Assembly: GCA_036939755.1 (NCBI GenBank)
Contig: JALLAZ010000362.1
Span: 1-18,761, forward strand
Reading direction: 5' to 3'
DNA length: 18,761 bases
DNA from: Stephanodiscus triporus
Lineage: Eukaryota > Bacillariophyta > Thalassiosirophyceae > Thalassiosirales > Thalassiosiraceae
The notes beneath the pieces are model-generated. The model did no database searches, was not told the origin of the DNA, and was given only the letters and a program-made list of their open reading frames with translations. This document shows positions 1 to 8,135 of this stretch, in pieces; positions within the stretch are counted from its first letter, which is position 1; each line of letters starts with the position of its first letter. Made by a program: the position numbers and the translations under genes.

Positions 1-1167
1 ATTCAGGTGGCATCGTCGAAATGCGGCTTTGATATCCAACTTGGTAGCCAGAATTCGTTTGCCGGGGTATTTTTTCCTTGCAGCCACCGCCCAGTTGATG
101 ATTCGTCGAAGAGCCGAGCCGAAATAACAAGGCATAAGTTTTGATCTGTCCAAGCGATCATTCACGGAAGTCCCGGACTGCCATTTCCAGCTTTGGTCGT
201 GGGTAAGTCGATTCTTTGGGATGATTTCACCGTATTCATTGATCGTATTCTGAAGTTGTATGTTCAATGGAGCTAAGATGACACCAGGAACTCTTCTGAT
301 CTTATCGAGAGGAAGAGGTAAAGCGAAACCTCTCGTGACGTCATCGTTCACCAGCGTGAGTAGAAGCTTGCTCTGATTGACGGCGCCTTTGTGATTGCCA
401 AATTCCAGGGCTTCGTCGAAGTCTTTTAACCGATCGGATTCGTCCAGCGACGAAAGGGGCCATTTTGAACCGTCCGAAAGAGTAGACTTCATCCTCTGCC
501 AATTGGGGTGAAGACAGAAAATTGGTTCGAGGGTCGAAACCGATTTGAACTCTGAGCCGTATGAGAGCGGCGAGTCGTTTTGGGCGTGGAGTGCGCGGTG
601 CAAGTCTCCTCCGAATTTTTGCATGAGTAAGATGAAATTCTTCTCTGCAGCTTCGACTGAAAGGTCGAACTCGAATAGTGGTTTCGAGGGTTTTAGGCAT
701 GGAAGTGCCATGATATTTTCCAAGAGCTGGATCAGATTGTCGGGCCATGTCTTTTGCGTACCACCGTCGTCGTCCCAATTGGAAATTTCGTCGTTGTCCC
801 GCGAGAAATAGCTGTCGTCGTCGTTGTCGTGGGGGCCAAAAGGTGCGTTCGATTTCCTCTTTCTTGAATCAACGGCTTCGGATGCTCTCTCCCGAGGGGA
901 ATCGAAAAAGTTGCCAGTCATATACTCACCTAACACCGTCGATCCGATCATGAGATTGCTTTTCGAGCGTCGCAGTGGAGAACCCGGCAGGGGGGATACG
1001 TTTGGTAAGACTGGAGTGTCTTTTGCTGGTGAGACTGGTGTGTCTCTGAATTTGGGTGGAGGTTGGTCGATTCTGTGGTGAATCTGCAGTTGTTCTCGTC
1101 TTCGCAAGGGTTGCAAATCGGGTGGTTTCGGGATGGGCCGGACACCGCTAGGTCCCGGCCCGCCCAG
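1..1167 (-). CDS. retroelement pol, partial: N-terminal region and start of reverse transcriptase
   Basis: This frame is open for 389 codons from directly after the gag UGA to the window edge, with no stop. It is the same frame as gag, so it has no need of its own start; the first internal ATG is at 951-949 (minus). The first 60 or so codons are Pro/Arg-rich linker. Next comes an acidic Asp/Asn-rich patch (about residues 108-130). After that is a conserved-looking block beginning HPNWQRM, then PLPLDKI, then RLTHDQSW (RT motif with the R..D.S pattern), and at the very end KLDIKAAFRRCHLN. That last string matches RT motif A, with the first catalytic Asp in LDIKAAF. The rest of the palm, including the YxDD-type motif, lies outside the window. 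The intact frame over 1.1 kb argues for a recent or active copy. Translation probably depends on readthrough of the upstream UGA; a spliced or separately initiated product is the alternative. Confidence 0.8.
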   Translation of the reverse strand, partial: MGGPGPSGVRPIPKPPDLQPLRRREQLQIHHRIDQPPPKFRDTPVSPAKDTPVLPNVSPLPGSPLRRSKSNLMIGSTVLGEYMTGNFFDSPRERASEAVDSRKRKSNAPFGPHDNDDDSYFSRDNDEISNWDDDGGTQKTWPDNLIQLLENIMALPCLKPSKPLFEFDLSVEAAEKNFILLMQKFGGDLHRALHAQNDSPLSYGSEFKSVSTLEPIFCLHPNWQRMKSTLSDGSKWPLSSLDESDRLKDFDEALEFGNHKGAVNQSKLLLTLVNDDVTRGFALPLPLDKIRRVPGVILAPLNIQLQNTINEYGEIIPKNRLTHDQSWKWQSGTSVNDRLDRSKLMPCYFGSALRRIINWAVAARKKYPGKRILATKLDIKAAFRRCHLN

Positions 1168-1170
1168 TCA
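1135..1170 (-). promoter_or_regulatory. putative stop-codon readthrough signal at gag-pol junction (UGA + stem-loop)
   Basis: On the minus strand the gag UGA is at 1170-1168 and is followed by C, the base most permissive for readthrough at the +4 position. A 6-nt spacer (CTGGGC, 1167-1162) leads into a perfect 7-bp GC helix: GGGCCGG (1161-1155) pairs with CCGGCCC (1141-1135). An inner ACC/GGT helix may close a TAGC loop. Readthrough signals of gammaretroviruses and alphaviruses share this layout: one stop separating two ORFs in the same frame, with a stable structure a few nt downstream. The function is inferred from the architecture. Confidence 0.55.
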
Positions 1171-3180
1171 ATTACCGCTAGAGCGGCATGACTTAATCCA
1201 TTCTTTCATCGCGGCCACTTTATCGGCGGGGATTTCGTCCGCTTTGACGTGGCTATCTTTGTGCTTGCAGTTGTTGAAGCAATATTTCTGAAGGAGCCAG
1301 CGGGGGCACATGACCGATTTATCGTTGAACTTCGGGCGTGAGTTCACGTTTTTATTCGCGAAATTCAATGCCCAAGTTTCGGTGGAAAGCATACAAAGGT
1401 CCGGGTGAGGAGCTTTGTTTTGAACCATTTCGCGAGCCTCGTCACCTTTTTTCCTCTTCTTCCCCTTTCCCTCTTTCCCGTCGTCGTTTCCATCGTGCTT
1501 CTTCGTGTCGTTGGTCGAAGCGGAATCGTCGATTGGAGCTTTCATCTTGAAAGTTGGAGGGAGGGTGATGTGAAAAGAACCAAAGAGGACTTGGGAAATC
1601 AAATGAGCATAATCGATAATGGAATCGTCGATGTCGCTGCGGTTTTTTGCAATCCTGCATTGTTTGAGCCACATTTGGAACCGGGTATCGACCGCGAGAA
1701 GGAATTTGGAGGCGAATTCTTCGTCGAGGGTTTCTTTGGCTTTGAAAACCGATCGATTACGTTCGATCATTGTTTGCAGGGCACGGATACATTGGGAGCC
1801 CATGCTGAGCTCACCAAAAAAGATGTCGTTCGCAACGGTAAACATTTTTAGTTGCACCATCATGTCGTGGACGTTCGTTGGCGCTTTCACCTCCTGTTTA
1901 TTCGACGCCTTAATTTCGTCTACTGTCATTCCTTTGCCTTGTGTGAGGACGAGCTGGAGAAGGAGATGACGATTCTTTTGTTCTTCCATACGAATGGGTT
2001 CGACCTCGGAGAAAGAGAAAGGGCTGTGGTTGCTCGGCGTATCTGCACTCGCCCAAATGAAAATCCCGAGGTAAACGTTGGCGGTGTAACCGGAAGGGAA
2101 ACTGACGTCCAACATGTCGCGATTTTCGAACTGGAGGTTTAGTTCTTGTTCGGCGAGGGCGACTGTTTTACTGTTGAGGATACGTTTGCAAGAGTCAATT
2201 GGCTCAGTTGGAACTGAGTCGCTATCCATTGCGGAGGCAAAAAGAATCATTTTGAGAGTTGATTCGTGTAAGTTCTTCACCCGATTTTTCGTGGATATTT
2301 CGCGTTCTTCCATGACTTTAAGTTGCTTCTCAAGGATAATGTTGTGCTGTTCTTGTCCGTCGACCTGGCGATTCACAGTGGCGTTGAGCATTCCGAGAAG
2401 AGCTTGGTCGACGGCTGTTCCGATTGGTGGTATCTGAGCTGGTGGGATGCCGTTTGGGACATTAAAGAGCACACGAGAAATGCAGGCTTTATGGCGTTCG
2501 TCGTGATGACGCGTGAGATCAGGGTCGTTGCCATTGACCGAGAGTCTGGACTTTGAAACGCGACCTGTCATCACTCCCCAGGCCCAGAGGATGAAATCTC
2601 CGGCGTGTTCAGCTGCGTTGGTGATGTACTCTTCGTTGAACTCGTGTTCAGCGTCAAATTCGAAAGCGGCTGCATTCACCGCGGGAATTAGCTTTGAGGC
2701 TTCACTTGTGTCGGCCGACATAATCGTATCGACTAGCCACGGAGCTGGAAGAAACGTTGCCGATCCCGGATAGGTCACCGCTCCATTGTCCGCTGGGGCT
2801 GGAATGGCGCGTACTTCGTCCTCGTTTGAGCACTCTCTGAGATCATCGATCGTTGGAGTGATCAGGTTGCAAGGGTTTAAGATGCTCTGTTTGTCGACAA
2901 GGAGTGCTGTTGCATTTGGTCCCGGGCCCAGGAGGCACATTAGCTTTGAAGTTGGGCGAAGAAGCGTTCCTCCGACTACCTTGAAACTGTGCAAAGTGTG
3001 TATCATGTTATCGGAGTCCGTCGCGAGAAGGACGTTATCCGGATCCGAGATGAGATTTTGGAACCTTTCGTTGTCATTTTTGTCCGGAGACCAGGCTTCG
3101 GTGTAAACCGAAGTGTTTTTGTTGCCGATCTCGTTCTCGACGCGAGCGGCAAAGAAAGCTTTCCAGGTGGGGTGTGCCAT
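1168..3180 (-). CDS. retroelement gag-like protein with C-terminal Cys/His cluster
   Basis: A 670-aa uninterrupted ORF. The start ATG at 3180 follows a short leader, and the ORF opens MAHPTWKAFF. I recognise no catalytic motif. The middle (about residues 260-330) is Gln/Glu/Lys-rich and could form a coiled coil. A highly charged Asp/Lys/Gly tract (about 550-580) precedes the end. The C-terminus has C625, C634, C638 and H644 (with H640 between), a C-x8-C-x3-C-x5-H arrangement. This could bind zinc and nucleic acid in the way a gag zinc knuckle does, although it is not the canonical CCHC knuckle. Position upstream of an in-frame RT, and the lack of enzyme motifs, are the reasons for calling it gag-like. 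It would form the capsid or RNA-binding particle of the element. The stop is UGA in a readthrough-prone context. Confidence 0.75.
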   Translation of the reverse strand: MAHPTWKAFFAARVENEIGNKNTSVYTEAWSPDKNDNERFQNLISDPDNVLLATDSDNMIHTLHSFKVVGGTLLRPTSKLMCLLGPGPNATALLVDKQSILNPCNLITPTIDDLRECSNEDEVRAIPAPADNGAVTYPGSATFLPAPWLVDTIMSADTSEASKLIPAVNAAAFEFDAEHEFNEEYITNAAEHAGDFILWAWGVMTGRVSKSRLSVNGNDPDLTRHHDERHKACISRVLFNVPNGIPPAQIPPIGTAVDQALLGMLNATVNRQVDGQEQHNIILEKQLKVMEEREISTKNRVKNLHESTLKMILFASAMDSDSVPTEPIDSCKRILNSKTVALAEQELNLQFENRDMLDVSFPSGYTANVYLGIFIWASADTPSNHSPFSFSEVEPIRMEEQKNRHLLLQLVLTQGKGMTVDEIKASNKQEVKAPTNVHDMMVQLKMFTVANDIFFGELSMGSQCIRALQTMIERNRSVFKAKETLDEEFASKFLLAVDTRFQMWLKQCRIAKNRSDIDDSIIDYAHLISQVLFGSFHITLPPTFKMKAPIDDSASTNDTKKHDGNDDGKEGKGKKRKKGDEAREMVQNKAPHPDLCMLSTETWALNFANKNVNSRPKFNDKSVMCPRWLLQKYCFNNCKHKDSHVKADEIPADKVAAMKEWIKSCRSSGN

Positions 3181-3337
3181 CGTTGTCTAAAGCTAAAGCT
3201 AAAGTGTTTACTTTTTCTATTCTCTAGACGATGGACGGGTCAACGAAGGCTAAATCGGATCGGCCGAAAAACAATGAGCTCCTCCCATCGGTTTAAATTG
3301 CTGATGTACAAAAATTTTAAAAACCGCAAGCTCTCCG

Positions 3338-3423
3338 TCTGGCGCTCCTCCCGATCTGGACTCCCAAAAAGGAAATTACATCCTCTCACGGCTGGCGCTC
3401 CTCCCGATTTGGACTCCCAAAAA
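3338..3423 (-). repeat. two 33-bp direct repeats, 53-bp period, at the 5' end of the retroelement
   Basis: Plus-strand copies at 3338-3370 and 3391-3423 share GGCGCTCCTCCCGAT and GGACTCCCAAAAA and differ only at the first base and at one internal C/T. A 20-bp spacer separates them. In the element's orientation they are the outermost sequence, upstream of gag. Tandem promoter monomers, or the remains of a terminal repeat, would both fit. Confidence 0.8.
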
Positions 3424-3432
3424 TACTAACGG

Positions 3433-6017
3433 TTATATTATCAGTATTACGGCCAGAGACGCAGCGACAATGATCAAGGAGCAAGCAACGGGACCGGCAG
3501 CCGAATTATCGGATGCGTTCGTGTCGATCGAGGCAGAAAGGTCAAGTGTGTTTTGAGTCGGCTGCAACGCTGCGTTTTTTGTCGGCTGAGTAGGTCTTAA
3601 TATTTGAACGGATCTAGTCGGGGCATCGGAAGGGTTGACAGAGGTCTGGAGATACGAGCGCAGAATCGAGACATGACCGTGTGAATTAGTTAAGAACATT
3701 AGAGCCGCCTCCATAACGAAAAAGAACTCCATTTTGTCTCTCACCTGATCGGAGGGTGCCTCAGAGGGGTACATTGTAGGCTGAAAGAACGTCGAACGAA
3801 GGGTTGGATAATTAACAGGATATATGTGAATCTTTCAAAAAGGTCCGAATGCAACTCACACTTTTAGTTGGTTCGAAGCTTGGATCGCCAGTTGTAGGCT
3901 GTAGAGATGATACGAAAATTGCAGATGCACCAATGTGTAAGGCAAACAAGAATTTGTCTTCAGTATTTTCAAGTATATTCATCAGTGGGAGCTCAATCTC
4001 ACCTGGTCAGATGGCGATTTCGACGGGTCTCTACTTGGTGAGGATGATGGAGAAGTTGTAGGCTAAATTCATGTCAAAGAAGGTAATTTCGAGAAGTAAA
4101 AATGTTGGGAAGCGCACAAGGAGTGAGTTGCATGCACACCGCGTGATGAAATGAGCTGAGTCGTTTTTTATCTCACATTGTCCGCCATTGGTGCTTGAGA
4201 TGGGGCTAACGTTGGGTCTTCAGCTGGCTGAAAAAATGAGTGGGACATGCCGTTGAGCACGTGATTATTGTGAGCAGAGTTTACCCGTCCCGCTATAAGA
4301 CTTCATTGAAAACAAGGAGAAATAGTACTTACCTGATTGGTTGGCGACGATGACGAGCTAGCTGTGGGGGAATCGGTAGGAGATGTCGTGTCCGTCAATT
4401 CGACGTCGAAGAATCCACTAGACACTGGACCGACGTAGCCATCGCCGTCCGTTGCCTGAACAAACAGCGCGTGTTGGCCGGATGCAAGCCCCTGTGGAAT
4501 GTTCATCTCGAGGTCGAACGTCTCGCCTCCACCTTCGGACGACGGCACCATGTCGAAGGTAACGTCGCCTTCTTCATAATCGTCCGGATGTACAAGGTAA
4601 AGCTGGACTTTCGCCACGCCCTGTTCCCCGGTGGAATGTCCGTTTGCCATCTGACTATCGCTAGCGTCGACGGTGATTTTTATCACGTTCGAGTCGTCCG
4701 TCGAGGTTATACTTAAATTGATGATATCCGGTCCCTTCACGAGGGAAAACGGCTTCTTCGCGATCTTCGCGGCGTAGAGCAACGAGGGCAACACGTTCGG
4801 AACAATCGTGCCCTCGAATAGGTCGCAGTCCTCGTAAAATGCTTCCCCGATCTCAAGGCCGAAGGACGCCACGCCCAGCACACCGTACATGTAATCCGTT
4901 GAGTCGCCAGCTACTGGGTAATCAAAGTCCGGAGACCCAGGACCCCATAAGCTGTAGCCCGGAAAGTAAGCGACCTTTCGTCCCAACGCCTGCAATGCGT
5001 CGTCGTCGGGACTTCTCTCGTCCGCATACCCCCATGGAAAATAGACATCCCCGCCAAAGGAGTGAATGTCGACGAACACGCCCATTATGTCCTCGCCCGA
5101 ACTCAATGTGGGATCGTCCTTGCGCTGCCATTCCGGGAATAGATCCCGCGCGTATTGCGCGACCTACCCATTTTTGCGTCGGCGATTCCGCGAGACGAAG
5201 AGTGATGGGAGCCGGGTGCAGATGAGACGAAAGGCGGGGATAGAGAGGAATATACCGCCCTCGCACGCATGCGCGGTGTTTCTCAGCAACAACTTATCAT
5301 ACTCACGGCCTGGGTCTCCGACTCGCTCTCCGGACTCGAACCCCAGTAGGTATCGTCGCACGGATCGTCGCTGCCGCCACTCAGATCGCCCCACATGAAT
5401 CCGAAATTCCTGTTGATGTCCACGCCGGCCGCGAGGCATTCTCCCCCCCCTGCCTCTTCCGTATTCATGTTCTTCCGCTGGCTTGTCTCGGGGAAGTTCT
5501 CTGCGACGTACCGCCCATCTGGATTTACGAGCAGGATGAAATGCACCTCGGTGTGACGGAGCAGCCAGGTGACGTCGGGATCTGTGCCGTAATTCCCCAG
5601 CAGATACTCCGCGAAACGAAGGGCCAGTTCCGGCGGAGCGTACTCCCTTGCGTGCACACCGCTGGTGATCATCATCCTTCCCTTGGCTGACGACGACGAC
5701 GAAGACGACCACGGCGCGGTGACGTTCATGGCGTAGATGTCGTACCCGTCGCTCGGCAATCCATCGTAGTCGTCGTTGGGGATGCCAGAGGATCGGGTGT
5801 AGCTGTCGCCAACGTCGGAGACCGATGCCAATTCCGGATGCGTGGAAGCGAGGTCGAGCATCGATCGGATAGTGGAGTCGAGGTCGCGAAAGCAGTCGTG
5901 GCCGTCGATGAAGGTCAGGGATTCTTCCTGCGCGCCGACGACGACGGCTGTGGCGAGGGCGAGAGCGAGGGCGGCCGCCGAGAAGCAGGGCGAGCGGTGG
6001 CGTGACGAAGACGCCAT
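3433..6017 (-). CDS. secreted M14 zinc carboxypeptidase with Pro/Thr stalk and hydrophobic C-terminal anchor (7 exons)
   Basis: Seven exons, all joined in phase 0: 6017-5307, 5163-4333, 4227-4177, 4062-4003, 3898-3860, 3780-3745 and 3645-3433. They give 646 aa. Every intron (79-143 nt) is GT-AG, with GTGAGT, GTAAGT or GTGAGA donors. Residues 1-29 are a signal peptide with an Ala/Leu/Val core. The catalytic domain resembles the CPA/carboxypeptidase T family. It has the zinc ligands H122 and E125 (VHAREYAPPE), the third ligand H271 (DIHSFGG), substrate-binding R169 (NPDGR), N202/R203 (DINRNF), Y330, and catalytic E341 (FGLEIGE). All key residues are present, so an active extracellular exopeptidase removing C-terminal residues is expected. 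Residues about 375-485 look like a beta-sandwich domain. A Pro/Ser/Thr-rich stalk follows, and then a final 20-residue hydrophobic tail after NSAAG, which suggests a GPI anchor or a single membrane span. The retroelement begins about 10 nt after the stop. Exon borders are read by eye and are not supported by transcripts. Confidence 0.88.
3745..4227 (-). other. array of four phase-0 micro-exons encoding a Pro/Thr stalk
   Basis: Exons 3-6 of the carboxypeptidase gene are 51, 60, 39 and 36 nt long (4227-4177, 4062-4003, 3898-3860, 3780-3745). Each starts with Pro. Three open with the same six bases, CCTACA (Pro-Thr), after the intron AG. Two end in Asp-Gln before GTGAGA. Because each is a whole number of codons in phase 0, any of them could be skipped without a frameshift. 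The shared ends suggest they arose by exon duplication. Confidence 0.75.
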
Positions 6018-6549
6018 AGTTTTTTTTATGGGGTGGGCCGGGGGGTTTGAAGGGATTACTCGTTTGCTGCAATTGGCGAATGCGTTTTGTATCCTCTTTC
6101 GAAGTTGTTGAATGATCGAAAAGGCTTATTTGTTGCGATGAGCAAATTATGAGGGATTCATTCGCAGGATAGAGGCGCAGTTTGTTGTGTGTGTTCATAG
6201 TCTTGAACATATATTGTTGTCGTGCATGATGTTGAGGAGTGTGCGATAAAAAACAACAGAGTCGATCGTGGTTGAACCACACCAACATTGCAATCGACTT
6301 CGTCGACTGCGGTCGTGCTAAAAAGGTGCTTAGTGTCGTCTCACAAGTACGGTCTTTAATTCCGACGTAGAAAACAGAAGTATGTCTTTTGAAATTTTAG
6401 GAGTTGACACCGTGGGCCGCCTTATGTTTTCTACGTAGGAATTTAATTGGTAAATCGAGACCCACGTCCTCCTCGCGCGGATGAAAAAAGAAAAAAAAGA
6501 AACAGAACACCGAGCAGGAGACTCTGACTGACTGACTAGAAAGCCAATC
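6018..6549. promoter_or_regulatory. 532-bp divergent intergenic region between carboxypeptidase and zinc-finger genes
   Basis: Both flanking genes start outward from this interval, so it must hold both promoters. The peptidase side has a run of T (A in the mRNA sense) directly before its ATG. The zinc-finger side has an A-rich leader and three tandem CTGA units (6524-6538) just before the ATG at 6550. I see no clear TATA box or RNA gene. Short ORFs here are antisense to the zinc-finger gene or unsupported. Confidence 0.4.
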
Positions 6550-6748
6550 ATGACCATCAACAAGGAGAAACCCAACGAGCCGGAGATCGTCGTCACGGCG
6601 GTGCCGGAGCCGGGAATGGTGACCGCCGTCGGCGTCGAGGAGAAGCAGCCATTCGGCGCCGGCGGACAGGGACGCGGCAACGAGCCCCCCATCCCGTTGG
6701 GACATTCGCGATTCTACTGCTCCAAGTGCCGTTCGGTAAGGAGGCGAC

Positions 6749-6787
<39 letters not shown>

Positions 6788-7004
6788 CCCGTCGCTCGCG
6801 CGGTCGTGACGATTTTGCCATTATCGCTGCCCCGTTTCGCACGGGTTTTCTGCCCCTCCGCGAGCTGAACGAAGTTTTGTTTTTTCGTCATCGCGCACAC
6901 AGCCCTACGACCTCCCCGACGGCGCGACGACGTGGAGATGTGCCGGCTGTCACACATTCAACTCCACCACGCCGGGGGAGTGCGAATGGTGTACGATATT
7001 GTGA
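6550..7004 (+). CDS. small LSD1-type zinc-finger protein, two exons
   Basis: Exon 1 is 6550-6735 and ends in TCG before GTAAGG. Exon 2 is 6903-7004, after ACACAG. The join is phase 0 and gives 95 aa. The N-terminal 45 residues are Pro/Glu/Gly-rich and probably disordered. The C-terminal zinc finger spans the intron: C57-x2-C60 (FYCSKCRS) in exon 1, then LPDGATTWRCAGCHTFN with C75-x2-C78 in exon 2, and a further C89-x2-C92. The C-x2-C-R, x-P-x-G-A, R-C-x2-C spacing matches the LSD1 zinc-finger family known from plant cell-death regulators and algae. The third CxxC pair is an addition. Such proteins bind DNA or proteins; the role here is unknown. Reading through the intron would give a spurious polyproline ORF. 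The exon 2 join is supported by completion of the finger. Confidence 0.75.
6750..6786 (+). repeat. 37-nt uninterrupted poly-C run inside the intron of the zinc-finger gene
   Basis: Every base from 6750 to 6786 is C, starting 14 nt after the splice donor. The opposite strand is a 37-nt G run. Exact length in the genome may differ, because homopolymers of this size are prone to sequencing error. Confidence 0.95.
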
Positions 7005-8135
7005 GGAGGGACTCAATTATTTTTTGGAACACTGCAAACTATTGGGGGGGGAGGGGGGGGGGGGCAGTGCATTGGGAGAGTGTTGAACGACGGATATGGG
7101 TGGGGGTGGATGGATGGATGCATTTTTCTTTTTCCTTCCGTGTATAAATAGAACTGGATTTCGAGGAGGGAGTGGGGTGGGCTGGAGTGGGCTGGAGTGG
7201 GCTGGAGTGGGCTGGAAGGGGATTTCTTAGGCTGAAAAAATTATGGAATTGAGAATATTACTTACTCTACTGTTTAGGGCAACGGAGTGATATTCTGATG
7301 GAACGCATTCGATTTTTCATCACTTTTAGACAGTGGATGCTTCCCGCCAGCATGTCATTTATGGGAGTTTTATTCATTGAGCTCTGCTCTAGATAGTATA
7401 ACTGTGCACTGTGTCATTGGACATTTAGTTCTATCATTCTGTATGTTGCATGCTTTCCTGCTGATATATGTCTGTCTTGGCACATCCTTTTATGCCAACA
7501 CCAAAATTGCACTTGTTCTATGGGTCGCGACAGAGATCAAGGTGGGTGATACGAGGACATGGGTGCGACAACTCCCATAACAGGCCAGAGGCCGAAGACA
7601 CATCTGGGGAGTCTTGAAAAAGTCTTTGTGCAGGACTACTTGAACTCAATGTTGCATTCACACGCAATTATTTTTTTACCCCGCCATTGAGAGTGTTGCT
7701 TCACCTTCACCACAATGCGTATTTGTGATGCAAACATATCCGTCCCGTTTGATATAATTGTTGGTGCACCCCCGTGCCATAGTGGCTGCCATTGGGGTTT
7801 CATTGCACCACCACATGCCTACCTATCTAGGTATTTTACTCCGTACGTTCGTACGATACGTACTCTACACTACTTAATTGTTTATTTACGCCTGCTCTGG
7901 TTTTTTATTTTTGGCGCGCGTGGCAGGAATCCGTTGCGGGTCCGATATTTTTTTCGTTCCAAAACTCAAAACACGTCCCTGCCCTGCCGACCCCGGGAGA
8001 TAGAGAGCAGAGGAGAATCGTCGGTCCCCAACATCATCGTCGATAGGGGAGAAAGCGCGCAAGAGGGGGGGAAGGGAAAAGGCGCGGCGCGGGTGCGTAA
8101 GGGGGGAGGGCGACGGGCGGGAGACGGTCGGAAAA
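7005..8135. other. intergenic region with G-run, 10-bp tandem repeat and upstream promoter of the 891-aa gene
   Basis: I see no convincing gene here. A near-pure G run (8 G, A, 12 G) lies at 7044-7064, in the presumed 3' UTR of the zinc-finger gene. A 10-bp unit GCTGGAGTGG repeats about 3.6 times at 7181-7216. An E2F-like octamer TTTGGCGC lies at 7910-7917, about 220 bp before the next start codon. The last 120 bp (8015-8135) are purine/G-rich and probably form the 5' leader of the next gene. A 158-aa frame at 7715-8191 overlaps that gene in another frame and shows no recognisable motif. Confidence 0.5.

Larger units (their letters stand above)
1..3423 (-). mobile_element. retroelement, 5' portion (leader, gag-like ORF, partial pol), cut by window edge
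   Basis: Reading on the minus strand, this block holds a leader of about 240 nt, a gag-like ORF ending in a Cys/His cluster, and a pol ORF with reverse-transcriptase motifs that is still open at position 1. The leader has two 33-bp direct repeats. It also has an AT-rich TTTAAAATTTTT stretch (3313-3324 on the plus strand) and three AAAGCT hexamers just before the gag start. The right boundary is taken at about 3423, where the outer direct repeat ends, only about 10 nt past the stop codon of the neighbouring carboxypeptidase. No LTR pair, target-site duplication or tRNA primer site can be judged because the 3' end lies outside the window. I cannot assign the element to Ty3/gypsy, DIRS or another order; the RNase H and integrase or recombinase that would decide this are not present here. 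Confidence 0.8.

Noticed and set aside
1168..3180. Gag-like ORF as a host CCCH zinc-finger protein
   Set aside because: The Cys/His spacing is not the canonical C-x8-C-x5-C-x3-H, and an RT frame follows directly in the same frame, so a retroelement origin fits better.
5164..6288. Long minus-strand frame overlapping the carboxypeptidase (374 codons)
   Set aside because: It is a shifted frame over the peptidase exon 1 and its first intron, with Arg-rich low-complexity sequence. The peptidase frame has all the catalytic motifs.
6397..6957. Antisense frame across the zinc-finger gene with a polyglycine tract
   Set aside because: The glycine run is simply the complement of the intronic poly-C, and no domain is recognisable.
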